Shown here: positions 1-9,900 of the stretch, piece by piece | How the letters are laid out: the number at the start of each line of letters is the position of its first letter | How positions within the stretch are numbered: position 1 is the stretch's first letter | Origin: Bdellovibrionales bacterium GWB1_55_8 | GTDB taxonomy: Bacteria > Bdellovibrionota > UBA1018 | Reading direction: 5' to 3' | DNA: 36,726 nucleotides | NCBI GenBank assembly: GCA_001769835.1 | Contig: MEPR01000039.1 | Location: forward strand, 1 to 36,726 | Position numbers and translations under genes: made by a program | The notes under the pieces: model-generated | Told to the model about the DNA's origin: nothing | Seen by the model: the letters and a program-made list of their open reading frames with translations, nothing else | Database searches by the model: none

Positions 1-400
1 ACGATGGCGTCAATGCGAATGCCGAGTGAGAGGCCCCGATCACGGCTGCGATCGCAAACCACATGGAAGTGAGGGAGTTCGGCATAGGATCGCTGACCAG
101 AAGAAATGAAGCTGAAACAAAAAATGCCGGAGAAAAGGTGAACACCCAGCTGGAAGCCTGCGCGGTAAACATTCCCGCGAGAACACCCGCTAAAGTCACG
201 CTGCCAGCAAGCCAGGGATCCCAGGCTTCCTCGAGTGCAATCCATCCGAAGAAAAGGCCCAGAAACACGAGAGCGATGCCCATCAAGGGGAAGATCACGG
301 GTCGGCGTCTCAAGCCCTGGCGAGAGCCCCGCGCCCGCGCCCAGGCTTCGCGGTACTTCGATATCAGACCGGATATTTGATAAATCGGTGCAGTTAACAT
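1..400 (-). CDS. Membrane protein, N-terminal part (runs off left edge)
   Basis: The minus strand is open from the ATG at 398-400 to the window edge, giving the first 133 residues. The frame cannot extend further upstream because a TAA lies two codons before the ATG. The protein begins with a short, basic cytoplasmic-looking stretch rich in Arg. About four hydrophobic segments follow, at roughly residues 35-55, 63-80, 83-103 and 108-130, so it is an integral inner-membrane protein. I do not recognise the family with certainty. The stretch around LLVSDPMPNS faintly recalls the (T/S)DP motif of NqrB/RnfD-type subunits, but that is weak. It is transcribed in the same direction as the kinase operon that ends at 457 but has its own plausible promoter in the gap, so it may be a separate unit. 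Existence of the gene is likely; function is unknown. Confidence 0.6.
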   Translation of the reverse strand, partial: MLTAPIYQISGLISKYREAWARARGSRQGLRRRPVIFPLMGIALVFLGLFFGWIALEEAWDPWLAGSVTLAGVLAGMFTAQASSWVFTFSPAFFVSASFLLVSDPMPNSLTSMWFAIAAVIGASHSAFALTPS

Positions 401-412
401 TTCTTAACTTTT

Positions 413-441
413 AGCTTAGGCCAGTTTTATCGATTTGTCAA
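413..441 (-). promoter_or_regulatory. Predicted sigma-70-type promoter for the left-edge membrane gene
   Basis: Reading the minus strand, a perfect TTGACA (441-436) is followed after 17 bases by TAAGCT (418-413), a three-of-six match to the -10 consensus. It lies in the 56-base gap between the end of the kinase gene and the ATG at 400. The spacing is ideal, but the -10 is weak and the match is by eye only. Confidence 0.35.
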
Positions 442-456
442 ACTGCGTCAAAAACG

Positions 457-2499
457 TCACGCCGCCCCCCGACGATAAGACGAGCGGAGCGCGCCCCGCC
501 CTTTTTCAGCCAGAGGGATGAAAAAGACGAATCGCGTTCCGCGCCCCACCTGGCTGTCCACGGCGATCTTGCCGCCATGAGCCTCAATGATCCCTTTCGC
601 TATGTACAGCCCCAGCCCAGCCCCCTTCCGACTTGCCCTCTTCGATTGCCAGTACCGCTCGAAGATGTAAGGAACCTCATCGGGCGCGATGCCCGGACCG
701 GTATCCTTTACGGAAAATAAAACGCCGCGACCATCACATTCGCAGCTGACGGTCACGGCACCGTTTTCAGGGGTGAACTTGATGGCATTTCCGATCAGAT
801 TCGAAAACACCCGAAACAGCAGCATCCGGTCACAAGCTATATTGGGACATTCCGAATCAGCATGCACTTCGAGACTGATTTTCTTCACGTTCGCGATGGG
901 ACGCATCAGCTCCACCACCTCACTTAGTAAAGTCTGGGTTTTTTCCTCCCGAATCGAAAGCTTCAGCCCGCCTGCCTGGATCTTCGACATATTCACGATC
1001 TCGTCGATCATCTCGAGCATGCGATCGACGGCCGAGCGGATTTTCAAAATGGGATCCGACGGCCTGTCCAACTGCCGTTGCAGCATATCCGCGTTCAATC
1101 GCACGGCTGCCAACGGGTTCTTCAGGTCATGCGAAACCACCGCGAGCACCTCCTCGCGAAGCCGGATCGCCTGCTGGGCGTCACGATAAAGGATCGAATT
1201 CTCAATCGCCGCCGAGGCGCGCCGACCCAGCTCCTGCGCGACCCAGAAGTCGTGTGAATCGAACTTGCGCATCGACTCGGATATACCGAAGGCCAGAGCA
1301 CCCAATATTCTGGGCCCGGCTTTCATGGGTATGATCATGTAAGAGGCGATCCTCATCTGTGCCAAGATCGCTCGCGCCCGAGGGTCTTTCAAACCAAGGT
1401 CCTGTTCCGAGAAGTTCACGTACATTTCGGGTTGCCCCGTTTTCAGGACATGACCGAGACCTGCGCTTGCGGTGAGCTCGATGGAGTACTTCTCAGAGAA
1501 CTCATTAGCCGCGTCGTGCCGAGCCCCGGGGCCGCGAACAGCCATTTTCTCAGGAATACCCTCTTCCGAGATCAAGACGATGAAATTCCAGTCCGCAAAT
1601 CGCGGGACCGCGACATCAGACAAGGTCTTTAACAAACTGTCCAGATCCAGAGTCAAACCGAGCACTCGTGTGGAGTCCGAAAGAAAGCGCTCACTTTCCT
1701 CGGCTCTTGCCTGCTCACTGATGTCACGAAGCACGGCCACCCCCCCGCTGACCTCGCCTTCAGGGCCCAGAATAGGTGTCGCTGCGTGAAGGATCGTTTT
1801 GAATGTTCCATCGAAGCAGCGAATTCTGAGGCGTTCGTTGAAACTCGATTCCTTCTTCTCGAGTGCGCGCGCCATTCCCCAATCCTTGGAGGTGAGCTTA
1901 TTACCGGAATCCGGCCACCATGCCTCGTAGCGGTCGTAACTGCGTAGATCCACTTCCTTGAAACCGCCCCATATTTCATTGGCTATGCGGTTGAAGTGAG
2001 TCAGTCTGCCCGATGCGTCCGCGATGATCACACCCACCGGGAGATTCTCAATCACCGTACGCAGCCGTTCTTCACTAAACCGAAGCGCTGCTTCGGCCTC
2101 CTTTCGGGCAGATCTCGCATCGCGATCGTCAAGCTCACGGCGAACCACGTCGCCGAGATGGGTCAAACGGGTTTTGGGGACATAGTCACGTACCCCTGCA
2201 CGCAAAAGCTCCACCGCCGTTTCCTCGCCGATGGCGCCAGAAACAATGATGACAGGCAGATCGGGAAGCGTCGTTTGAATCTCCCGCAGATCGTCGCGCA
2301 GCCGCATTCCAGGAACATTGTAATCAGCCAGGAGCACGTCCCAGCTTTCCGCAGCAAGCGCTTTTTTCAGTTCGTCGGACCGATCGACTCTCGCCGACAC
2401 CGGATCAAACCCCGCGCGCCTGAGTTCAAGGCGCGAGAGTTCCGCATCATCCTCGGAATCCTCGATGATCAGAACTTTGATTTTCCGCCGGTTTTCCAT
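457..2499 (-). CDS. Hybrid sensor: REC-PAS-GAF-histidine kinase (soluble)
   Basis: This 680-residue protein has no membrane segment or signal peptide, so it should be cytoplasmic. It opens with a receiver domain (about 7-125) carrying the acidic pair E13/D14, the phospho-acceptor D59 in LLADYNVPG, and a Lys in the YVPK segment. A PAS domain follows (about 145-265), then a GAF domain (about 285-435). The HisKA dimerisation helix has [13 protein letters not shown] with H457, and the HATPase domain has the N-box [17 protein letters not shown] and [11 protein letters not shown]. All catalytic motifs are present, so it should be an active kinase. Its leading receiver could take phosphate from the upstream kinase of the same operon. 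The start lies 3 bases after the receiver gene stop with a poor ribosome-binding site, which suggests translational coupling. No output domain is present and the signal is unknown. Confidence 0.93.
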   Translation of the reverse strand: MENRRKIKVLIIEDSEDDAELSRLELRRAGFDPVSARVDRSDELKKALAAESWDVLLADYNVPGMRLRDDLREIQTTLPDLPVIIVSGAIGEETAVELLRAGVRDYVPKTRLTHLGDVVRRELDDRDARSARKEAEAALRFSEERLRTVIENLPVGVIIADASGRLTHFNRIANEIWGGFKEVDLRSYDRYEAWWPDSGNKLTSKDWGMARALEKKESSFNERLRIRCFDGTFKTILHAATPILGPEGEVSGGVAVLRDISEQARAEESERFLSDSTRVLGLTLDLDSLLKTLSDVAVPRFADWNFIVLISEEGIPEKMAVRGPGARHDAANEFSEKYSIELTASAGLGHVLKTGQPEMYVNFSEQDLGLKDPRARAILAQMRIASYMIIPMKAGPRILGALAFGISESMRKFDSHDFWVAQELGRRASAAIENSILYRDAQQAIRLREEVLAVVSHDLKNPLAAVRLNADMLQRQLDRPSDPILKIRSAVDRMLEMIDEIVNMSKIQAGGLKLSIREEKTQTLLSEVVELMRPIANVKKISLEVHADSECPNIACDRMLLFRVFSNLIGNAIKFTPENGAVTVSCECDGRGVLFSVKDTGPGIAPDEVPYIFERYWQSKRASRKGAGLGLYIAKGIIEAHGGKIAVDSQVGRGTRFVFFIPLAEKGRGALRSSYRRGAA

Positions 2500-2502
2500 C
2501 GA

Positions 2503-2982
2503 TCAAGAGGCTTTCTTTGTGGCCACCGGCCCGCTCGAGGGCGGCGATTCGTTGAGCAGGAGCCAGTACATGCCCAACCTCAACACCGCCTGACTGAATT
2601 CATTGAAATCGACGGGTTTTCGCACATAGCTATTGGCCCCTAAACGATAGCTCTCGATCAAATCGCGGTCCTCACGCGAGGTCGTGAGAACCACCACCGG
2701 AATCGACCGGGTTCTCTCGTCTGCCCGTATCCGCTGAAGAACCTCGAGGCCTCCTATTTTCGGCAACTTCAAATCCAGGAGAATCACCTGGGGCTGCTCA
2801 CTGAGATCGCGCCCCTCACTGGCTCCGGTGCCCAGAAGATAATCCAGAGCTTCGGCGCCATCCCTTGCAACAACAACCTCGTTTTTGATGTTGTTCTTCT
2901 TCAACGCCCGGATGGTGAGCATTTCATCATCCGGGTTATCCTCCACGAGTAGGATCACTTTTTTTTTGCGACCATCAGTCAT
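2503..2982 (-). CDS. Stand-alone response regulator (Rcp1-type receiver)
   Basis: This 159-residue protein is a single receiver domain with no DNA-binding output. Conserved residues are E14/D15, the phospho-acceptor D70 in ILLDLKLP, the switch Thr in VVLTTSRED and the Lys of the YVRKPVD segment. The C-terminus after about residue 145 is a short disordered Ser/Pro/Lys tail. The longer receiver with an inserted loop after helix 2 is typical of the Rcp1 class that pairs with phytochrome-like or CHASE3 kinases, and the preceding gene encodes just such a kinase. A strong AAGGGAG ribosome-binding site overlaps the stop of that kinase gene, and the gap is 10 bases. It probably shuttles phosphate between the two kinases of the operon or acts by protein contact. 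The partner assignment is inferred from gene order. Confidence 0.94.
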   Translation of the reverse strand: MTDGRKKKVILLVEDNPDDEMLTIRALKKNNIKNEVVVARDGAEALDYLLGTGASEGRDLSEQPQVILLDLKLPKIGGLEVLQRIRADERTRSIPVVVLTTSREDRDLIESYRLGANSYVRKPVDFNEFSQAVLRLGMYWLLLNESPPSSGPVATKKAS

Positions 2983-2992
2983 ACAATCTCCC

Positions 2993-4438
2993 TTAAGCGG
3001 CCTTCAAGCCGGCCGCCGGATTTCCAACTGTAAAATAAAACGTCGCGCCTTTTCCGACTTCTCCTTCGGCCCATATCCTGCCCCCATGGCGATGAAGAAT
3101 TCTGCGGACCGTCGCGAGCCCAACGCCTGTTCCCGAGAACTCCGCTGCTCCGTGGAGGCGTTGAAAAGCGCCGAAGAGCTTATCGGCGTAAGCCATGTCA
3201 AACCCCGCTCCGTTATCCTTCACGAAGAAGACCGCCTCGCCCATGGTCGGCTGCTCCAGCTGACCAAACTCAATCCGCGCATCTGCCCGCTTCGAAGTGA
3301 ATTTCCAGGAGTTCATCAGCAAATTCTCCATCGCAGCCGCCAACAAGCCCTCGTCGCCGACCACCGGGCTAACGTCTCGAATCAAGGTTTGCACGTTCCG
3401 CTCCGGCTCGGCCGCTTTCAAGTCCTCCAGGATCCGGCGCGCTACATCACTCAACCGGACTGTGTTCACATTCAGCTCGCGTCTTGTCAGCCGCGAAAGA
3501 GCCAGCAGGTCGTCAATCAGGCGTCCCATCCGCTGAACCCCCGCGCGAATCCGCTGCAGGTAATCACGCGCTTCAGCATCCAGACGTTCACCATAATCCT
3601 CCAGCAATGCCTGACTGAAGCCGTCGATACCGCGCAAAGGCGCACGCAGATCGTGCGAAACCGAATAACTGAAAGCTTCGAGCTCCTTGTTGGCTGCCGA
3701 AAGCGCGACCGTTCTCTCTTCAATCCGTTCTTCAAGCTGCTCGTTTGTTTCGCGTAGCTGATCATGAGTCCGGCGGAGTTCGTCGGCGATCCTGGAATTC
3801 TCGCGAAGCATCCGGTTAACGAGCGGGATCAGAAGAAGAATCACCAGAATGGCGATCCCCACCACCAGCACCATGGCAAAAATAGAACGCGAGGCGGCGG
3901 AGGCCACCTCCTCAGTAGCCGCCCGGTACTCGTCCTGGTGAACGCGAAGCAAAGCGGTGAGTTGCTGAGTCAAGACGCGATAATTCGGCATCACTGTCTC
4001 TGCCCAGTACGCCAAGACCTCGGATAACGGCCGTTTTGCTCGCCGCAGTCTGAATCCTTCCGACAGAAGTTCCTGATGAAAGCCCTCCGCACGACCTAGC
4101 TCGGTCAGACGATGGTCCACCACGCGAGCCTCTTCATCAGTGCGCTGAAGTTGCGCAAACACTCGTTGAAACTCCTCATGTGTTTGGCGGATTTCATTCA
4201 GGGATTCGGCATCAGGTGAAATAATATAGCCGCGGCTGGCAGCAATGTTTTTTTCCAGCGCAATCACCAGCTGCTGCGTCAGAAGCATTGGCTCGGTTCG
4301 CTCGGATATCAAATAGTTCCGAGTATTCAGCATGGAGTTCAACGTCAGCAGCGCCATTATTCCGACAAGGGCCGCCAATAGCGCGATTAACCCGAAACCC
4401 AATCGAACCTGGCGCGCGAAGCGTCTTGAATAATCCAT
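2993..4438 (-). CDS. CHASE3-type membrane sensor histidine kinase
   Basis: This is a membrane-bound sensor kinase of 481 residues. Transmembrane helix 1 spans about 13-33 and helix 2 about 186-208. The extracytoplasmic region between them has CHASE3 features, including [11 protein letters not shown] and the SRGYIISP segment. A coiled-coil linker (about 215-250) leads to HisKA, with H262 in [15 protein letters not shown], and to an HATPase domain with N-box [17 protein letters not shown] and [11 protein letters not shown]. The kinase looks complete. I chose the ATG at 4438 because GGGGAG stands six bases upstream; a TTG at 4459 in frame would add seven residues but has no comparable site. It is the first gene of the operon with the receiver and the REC-kinase, and is transcribed divergently from the transglycosylase gene. 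CHASE3 ligands are generally unknown. Confidence 0.93.
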   Translation of the reverse strand: MDYSRRFARQVRLGFGLIALLAALVGIMALLTLNSMLNTRNYLISERTEPMLLTQQLVIALEKNIAASRGYIISPDAESLNEIRQTHEEFQRVFAQLQRTDEEARVVDHRLTELGRAEGFHQELLSEGFRLRRAKRPLSEVLAYWAETVMPNYRVLTQQLTALLRVHQDEYRAATEEVASAASRSIFAMVLVVGIAILVILLLIPLVNRMLRENSRIADELRRTHDQLRETNEQLEERIEERTVALSAANKELEAFSYSVSHDLRAPLRGIDGFSQALLEDYGERLDAEARDYLQRIRAGVQRMGRLIDDLLALSRLTRRELNVNTVRLSDVARRILEDLKAAEPERNVQTLIRDVSPVVGDEGLLAAAMENLLMNSWKFTSKRADARIEFGQLEQPTMGEAVFFVKDNGAGFDMAYADKLFGAFQRLHGAAEFSGTGVGLATVRRILHRHGGRIWAEGEVGKGATFYFTVGNPAAGLKAA

Positions 4439-4478
4439 AAGCCGCTCCCCAGAATGCAATATCCGGAGCAGGCGATGG

Positions 4479-4506
4479 TTGCAGAACGACTGAACCCCGG
4501 CATAAT
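4479..4506 (+). promoter_or_regulatory. Predicted promoter for the lytic transglycosylase gene
   Basis: TTGCAG (4479-4484) and CATAAT (4501-4506, five of six to the -10 consensus) are separated by 16 bases. They lie in the divergent gap between the CHASE3 kinase gene and the transglycosylase gene. The implied transcript start near 4513 leaves a leader of about 36 bases before the TTG start at 4549. The -35 is only a half match. Confidence 0.4.
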
Positions 4507-4548
4507 CAGAAGATCTTCTATTTCCTTCGCCAAAACTCAGGGGATCTC

Positions 4549-5667
4549 TTGAAACATTCGAATTTGTCCGTTTTGTTCATCCCAATTGCCGCGCTTGCAC
4601 TGATTTCGGGTTGCGCCACAAGCTCCGCGATCCGTCCTTTACCGAAGCCGGAGGTGATCGCGAGCGACATCCGCGACGCGGACGCTCAAGTTGAGCCGGA
4701 GCCCCATTCGGAAGTGCCGATGGAAATCAACGAAGATGTCCAGAAGTGGATCGACTACTTCGCGATCAAGGATCGGGTTCGCTTCGAAAGCTTTCTTTTG
4801 CGCGGAGAGTATTACCGCGAAACGATCGAAGCGATTCTCACCGAGCACCAGGTTCCGCGCGATATGTATTATCTTGCGATGATCGAGAGCGGGTTCATGA
4901 CTCAAGCCACTTCGCATGCGAGCGCAGTGGGAGTCTGGCAGTTCATCCGCGCGACCGGAAGACGCTATGGAATGCGTCAATCGGCCTACCTGGATGAACG
5001 ACGCGACGTCATTCAAGCAACGCACGCAGCCGCTCGCTATTTGCGAGACCTCCATCAAGAATTCGGCTCCTGGTATCTTGCCATGGCGGCCTACAACGCC
5101 GGCGAAGGCCGTATTCGCCGCGCCATTCGAATCGGCCGTAGCAGGGACTTTTGGGTCCTGGTTCAAAAAAGGGTACTCCCTCGCGAGACGAAGAACTACG
5201 TCCCCAAGTTTCTCGCAGCATGGATTATCGGGCGCAAGCCCGCAAAATTCGGATTCGAGCTGCCGGAACAGATCGAGAGTCGTTATCCGAACGTTGAAAA
5301 GGCAACCGTCCCGGGTTCGGTCCACCTGAATGAGATCGCTCGCGTCCTTGGATTGGAACCGAACTCACTTGCGCCTCTGAATCCACATCTGATCCATGGA
5401 ATCACGCCCCCCGAGAAGACCACTTATGACATTTGGGTTCCGCAGGGCCAGGCGGCGCAGCTGCTCGCCCCTGAAATGCCCCTGGCGCGCGTGACAAATC
5501 CCGCCGCGTTGCTGCCGGTACGATATCGCGTTCGGACAGGAGACACCCTGGAGGCGATCGCGAAGAGACACCGGATATCACTGGCAAGCCTGAAAAGGCT
5601 GAATGGACTGGATTCCGATCGTATTTACCGGGGCCAATCCTTAAAGGTTCGCCCAAGCAGCAGCTGA
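4549..5667 (+). CDS. LysM-containing lytic transglycosylase lipoprotein (MltD-like)
   Basis: It cleaves the glycan strands of peptidoglycan non-hydrolytically, leaving 1,6-anhydromuramic ends. The N-terminus is a lipoprotein signal with lipobox LISGC, lipidated at C22, and the residues after Cys suggest outer-membrane sorting. The SLT (goose-lysozyme-like) domain covers about 95-220. The catalytic Glu is E113 in AMIESGF, followed by the family motifs SAVGVWQFI and AAYNAGEGRIRRA. A single C-terminal LysM (about 323-370, YRVRTGDTLEAIAKRH) should bind GlcNAc chains. E. coli MltD is longer with two LysM repeats, so this is a one-repeat version. The start is TTG, chosen because CAGGGG lies at the right distance and the next residues form the signal peptide. 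Adenosine deaminase follows 38 bases downstream and may be co-transcribed. Confidence 0.93.
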   Translation: MKHSNLSVLFIPIAALALISGCATSSAIRPLPKPEVIASDIRDADAQVEPEPHSEVPMEINEDVQKWIDYFAIKDRVRFESFLLRGEYYRETIEAILTEHQVPRDMYYLAMIESGFMTQATSHASAVGVWQFIRATGRRYGMRQSAYLDERRDVIQATHAAARYLRDLHQEFGSWYLAMAAYNAGEGRIRRAIRIGRSRDFWVLVQKRVLPRETKNYVPKFLAAWIIGRKPAKFGFELPEQIESRYPNVEKATVPGSVHLNEIARVLGLEPNSLAPLNPHLIHGITPPEKTTYDIWVPQGQAAQLLAPEMPLARVTNPAALLPVRYRVRTGDTLEAIAKRHRISLASLKRLNGLDSDRIYRGQSLKVRPSSS

Positions 5668-5705
5668 GGCTTTACAAACTCCCGATTGCGGTCCTAAATG
5701 AGGGG

Positions 5706-6962
5706 ATGATTGAAGATTTCATCCGGAAAATCCCAAAAAGCGACCTTCACGTTCACCTCGATGGCTCCGTCAGGATTCCGACCCTCATTGATATTTCGAA
5801 GAAGCAGAAACTGAAGCTTCCTTCGTATACCGTTGAAGGCTTGAACAAGCTGCTCTTCAAGGACAACTACGAAAGCCTCGTTGATTACCTTCAGTGCTTC
5901 GGGTTCACGATCCCGGCCATGCAGACTCCGGAGAACCTGGAGCGGATCGCTTACGAATTCGCCAAGGACAACATCGCCGAAGGCGTCTGCTACGTCGAAG
6001 TGCGCTTCGCTCCCCAGTTTCATGTGAACAAGAAAATGGATTTCGAAGCGACGCTCGCCAGCGTGGCGAAGGGTATGGAAAGAGCTCAGAAGGAGTATAA
6101 CAACTCCGCCAAGGTGAAATCCGGCGAGTTCCCGCCCTTCTATTACGGAATCATCGTTTGCGCGATGCGGGCTTTCGGAAAAGGCTTCTCTCAATATTTC
6201 GACATGTTCCTCGATGCACATCGCTATTCGGATTCCACAATGGTCCACGCGCTTGCGTCCTATGAGCTGGCGAAAGCGACAATTTCGGTTCGTGACAAGC
6301 TCGGTCTTCCCATCGTGGGATTTGACCTGGCCGGTGCGGAAGCGGGAAATCCCGCGGAAGACCACAAGCTCGCCTATCAGTTCGCGCATAAGCACTTCCT
6401 GCACGCCACGGTTCATGCCGGCGAGGCCTACGGGCCCGAAAGCATTTTCCAGGCGATCACGGATCTTTATGCGGACCGAATCGGGCATGGCTACTACCTT
6501 TTCGCCGACGACAAAGTCGCCGATCCGGAAATCGAGAATCCAAAAGCTTATGTTCGCCAGCTCGCGCAATATATCGCGGACCGACGGATCACCATCGAAG
6601 TCTGCCTGACGAGCAATCTTCAGACGAATCCTTCAATCGGCGACATCACGAAGCATCAGTTCAAGAAAATGATGGAAGCCAAGCTCAGCACGACCCTCTG
6701 CACGGATAACCGCACGGTCAGCAAGACAAACGTGAGCAAAGAGATCCTGCTCGCCATCAAGGCCTTCAACCTTTCCGGCGAATCACTGAAGGACCAGCTG
6801 GTGTACGGCTTCAAACGAAGCTTCTTCCCGGGCACTTACGCTGAGAAACGCCAGTACGTCCGGCAGGTCATCGACCGCTACGAACTGCTGGAAAAGGAAT
6901 TTCTGAAAAAGAACAAACCCGTAGCGAAAACCGGATCGAAAGCGGCAAAAGACAAGCGCTGA
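5706..6962 (+). CDS. add: Adenosine deaminase
   Basis: It hydrolyses adenosine (or deoxyadenosine) to inosine and ammonia in the cytoplasm. This 418-residue TIM-barrel metalloenzyme shows the Zn ligands H15 and H17 in LHVHLDGS, H237 plus E240 in VHAGEAYGPESI, H261 in RIGHGYY, and D334 in LCTDNRTVS. The usual TDDP motif reads TDNR here, keeping the metal-binding Asp but replacing the second Asp by Asn. It is longer than classical enzymes (about 330-350 residues), with an insert around 110-150 and a Lys-rich tail. No signal peptide is seen. The ATG is unusual: the purine-rich AGGGG directly abuts it, and a three-codon frame ATG-AGG-GGA-TGA (5698-5709) overlaps the start. The inosine produced is a substrate of the gsk product encoded at 17920. 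An adenine deaminase-like specificity cannot be excluded. Confidence 0.9.
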   Translation: MIEDFIRKIPKSDLHVHLDGSVRIPTLIDISKKQKLKLPSYTVEGLNKLLFKDNYESLVDYLQCFGFTIPAMQTPENLERIAYEFAKDNIAEGVCYVEVRFAPQFHVNKKMDFEATLASVAKGMERAQKEYNNSAKVKSGEFPPFYYGIIVCAMRAFGKGFSQYFDMFLDAHRYSDSTMVHALASYELAKATISVRDKLGLPIVGFDLAGAEAGNPAEDHKLAYQFAHKHFLHATVHAGEAYGPESIFQAITDLYADRIGHGYYLFADDKVADPEIENPKAYVRQLAQYIADRRITIEVCLTSNLQTNPSIGDITKHQFKKMMEAKLSTTLCTDNRTVSKTNVSKEILLAIKAFNLSGESLKDQLVYGFKRSFFPGTYAEKRQYVRQVIDRYELLEKEFLKKNKPVAKTGSKAAKDKR

Positions 6963-6964
6963 TT

Positions 6965-9900
6965 TCAGCGTTCGCTCAAAACCGCGCGACAGGAACGCTC
7001 GATGCCGCCTCTGGAATAGACGATATCGACTTCCTGTCCCGGCTTGAATGACTTCAGAAGCACTGAATATTCCCGTAGTCCGGCAATCACGTGCTTGTCC
7101 ATCTGGAGCACTATGTCCTGCGCGATCAAGCCTGCCTTCTCGGCGGGCGAGCCCGGAACAATCTGCGCGGCACGGACACCCGGACCTGCGAACGAAAAAT
7201 CGGGCACAGTCCCAAGGAAAGCTTTTCTTTCACCGCTCGGAGGCGGCTGATCCGGATTTGGCGCCACTTCAGTGAACGGCGTGCTTCTGTTTGCGATGAT
7301 CACCAGTGCTTCACGAGCCACCTTGGCCACGTTGACCATTCCGGCGTAGTCGAGCTTCTCCGCAGTATCGCTCGGACGATGGTAATCGGCCGTGGGGCCG
7401 CTGAAAAAATGCACCGCAGCCACTCCGATTTCGCGGAAGCTACGCTGATCACTGCCGCCGAAATCCTGTGGAACCAAAGAAAGCGGAACGGATGTCATGA
7501 ACTCGACACCCTTGAACAAGCCACTCCACTCCTTAGCGGAGCCGGTACCCAGAACCTGGAAACTCCCGCTGGCGATCCGGCCGACGGTATCCAGGTTGAT
7601 CATCGCGACATATTTCTCCTGGGCAGTCTTCACGAAATGGCGGGAACCCAGAAGGCCACCCTCTTCGCCCGTGAAAAAAGCGAAAACAATCGTGCGTTCG
7701 AAAGTCACTCCCGCGCGACTGCGCGCTCCGAACGCGCGAGCCACTTCGAGCAGCACCGACACGCCGCTGGCGTTGTCATCGGCGCCGGGATGCACTTTGC
7801 CGCGGTTTTCGGCATGCGCATCGGGCCATCCAAGGCCGAGATGGTCATAATGCGCGCCGATCACGACAGGTTCGAGCGCGGAATTCCTGCCGGAAATCCT
7901 CCCAAGGACGTTCGTGAGCCGGATCTCACCTTTGGGCGCAGCCAGATGCTCGGTCCAGCTTTGAAAAAAACCATTCTCGCCGGCCGGCGTAATGCCGAAT
8001 TCGCGGAGTTTACCCGCAAGATAGTCAGCGGCCAGATCGATCTCGGGTGTGCCGGGTTCGCGACCTTTCAACGCCTCCTGAGCGAGATAAACCACATGCT
8101 CCTGAAGCGCCTTGGCTTGAAAAACATCCGGAATCTCGGCGAGTGCCGGTCGCGGCGCTAATTTCGCGCGAGGTCCCGACCCATGAGACCCGTTCGGAAA
8201 AATCACCTCAGCCGAAAGCGGGGAATTGATCGAAGGCCAGATTCCCTTGGCGATGTTTTTTGCATCCGCACCTTCAAAAGCGAGGTAACCATACTTCCCG
8301 TAATGAGGAAGCTTGCGGCCCAGAGCCGCTATTCCCGCGACTCCCTGAGCCTCCCCGATGGCAACCCATCCCAAAGCCTCAGCAAGCTGATTAGGATTTC
8401 GTCCGATGCCGACAAATGTCTGCGTTTTTGAGGCCACGTCGAAATCACCGATGCGGATTCCCGCCGTTGATGAAGAAACTCCATACGCCGACAAAGAGTC
8501 AATTGCCTGCAGCCTGAATTTATTTTCCCAGCCCAGAAGCCAGACGGTCCGGTCTGCCGGGATCACCGAGACTTCGCTGTCCATGCGAATTTCGCGATCA
8601 GCGGAAGGCTCAGAACCGACCCAGATCCTGGCCAGCTCCATATAAGCCTGCTGAAGCGGTGCGGCTGCTCCGGCTGGAACAATGACCAGCAGCTTTCCCG
8701 CCCCGAGTGCACGAGAGACCGTAGGCGGAATTTCAAGCGGATGAAGTCTCCGGAAAATATCGAATTCGGGATCCACATGCACGCGGACGGGCTTCCCCGG
8801 AACGCGCAGCTGGACATCGAGAGTCCGGTTATCCATTCTGACCACGGTCTGATACGCGCCTTGCTGGCCTTCCAGATCGACCGCAAGCGGCACCTGAATC
8901 CGGTAGCCTGGGCCTTCCTGAGTCTGCTCGAGCGCAAAATGCAGCTCATAGCGATCGTGTTCGACTGGGCCCGCACCCTGAGGGTCAAGCGGAAGGGCTC
9001 GAGGCGTGGCTTGAATCTTCAACTCCGGTGCCCCCGCACGGCTCACCCACTGTTCGAATTCAAAATCAAGATTCAGACCCGAAACGCGCTCCATCGAGGC
9101 GCGAAGGTCTTGGAAGCCCGCGCGCTGGAACTTCTGCGATGAATAAAAATCGCGAAGACCACGAACGAAGACTTCATCTCCAAGGCTTCGGCGGAGCATG
9201 TGATAGAAGCCCAGTGCTTTCCCGTAGCCTACGGCTTCCGTTGCCGGATTGTGACGTTCACGGAATTCTGTCAGCGGAAAGTCATTCCCACCGGTCACAT
9301 AGCTGGAATACTTCTGAAGCGTGTCGCGCCGGTACTCCGCGCCCCCCCCGGCCTGCTCTTTCAAGAGATGGTCTGCAAGATAGGCCGTCAGGCCCTCGCA
9401 CCAGTTGCCGGTCGCGTAATCGACGTAAACGCTGTTCCCCCACCAGTTGTGCAAAATTTCATGCGGGTAAGAAGACTGAAGGATGAAAGGAAACCGGATG
9501 ATCTTCGGCCCGAGAAGCGTGAAGGACGGCATCCCGTAGCCCGTTTCCCAAAAATTTTCCACGAGCGCGAATTTACGAAACGGGTACGCGCCGATCAAAC
9601 GATTGTACATCTCGAGGTAGCTGGTGGTTGCGTTGAGATATCTCTCGGCAAGCTCGGGATCGGGGGTCGTCAGAAACGCCATGGCGAGCGTTCCGGAGCC
9701 CGCTTTCGAGTACTCCGTGAATTGTCCGCCGATCAGGTAGATATCATCCTGAAGCTCAGGGGAACTCCAGGTCGCTCGCGTGCGCTCCGCACGTTCGTGA
9801 AAAACCCGGTCTCCCTGGCTCACGGAATCCCATGCGGCGGGCAGCGAAACATTCAGCGAAAACGAGACAAGCTCATCCCCAAAACGGGCATACCAGTAAG

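Noticed and set aside
1996-2643. A 215-codon plus-strand frame
   Set aside because: Antisense to the REC-PAS part of the hybrid kinase and the end of the receiver gene; no supporting start signal or family.
2959-2967. Run of nine T that looked like a terminator tract
   Set aside because: It encodes the Lys run at the start of the receiver protein on the minus strand and has no GC hairpin in front.
2885-3757. A 290-codon plus-strand frame across the receiver and CHASE3 kinase genes
   Set aside because: It is antisense to two clear signalling genes whose motifs are intact, and shows no domain of its own.
5694-6569. A 291-codon open frame antisense to the adenosine deaminase gene
   Set aside because: It is a mirror of the strong codon bias in the deaminase frame, has no recognisable domain, and the opposite frame has all metal ligands.
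7091-8161. A 356-codon plus-strand frame
   Set aside because: It lies opposite the M28 part of the large peptidase and its product is low in recognisable structure; a shadow frame.
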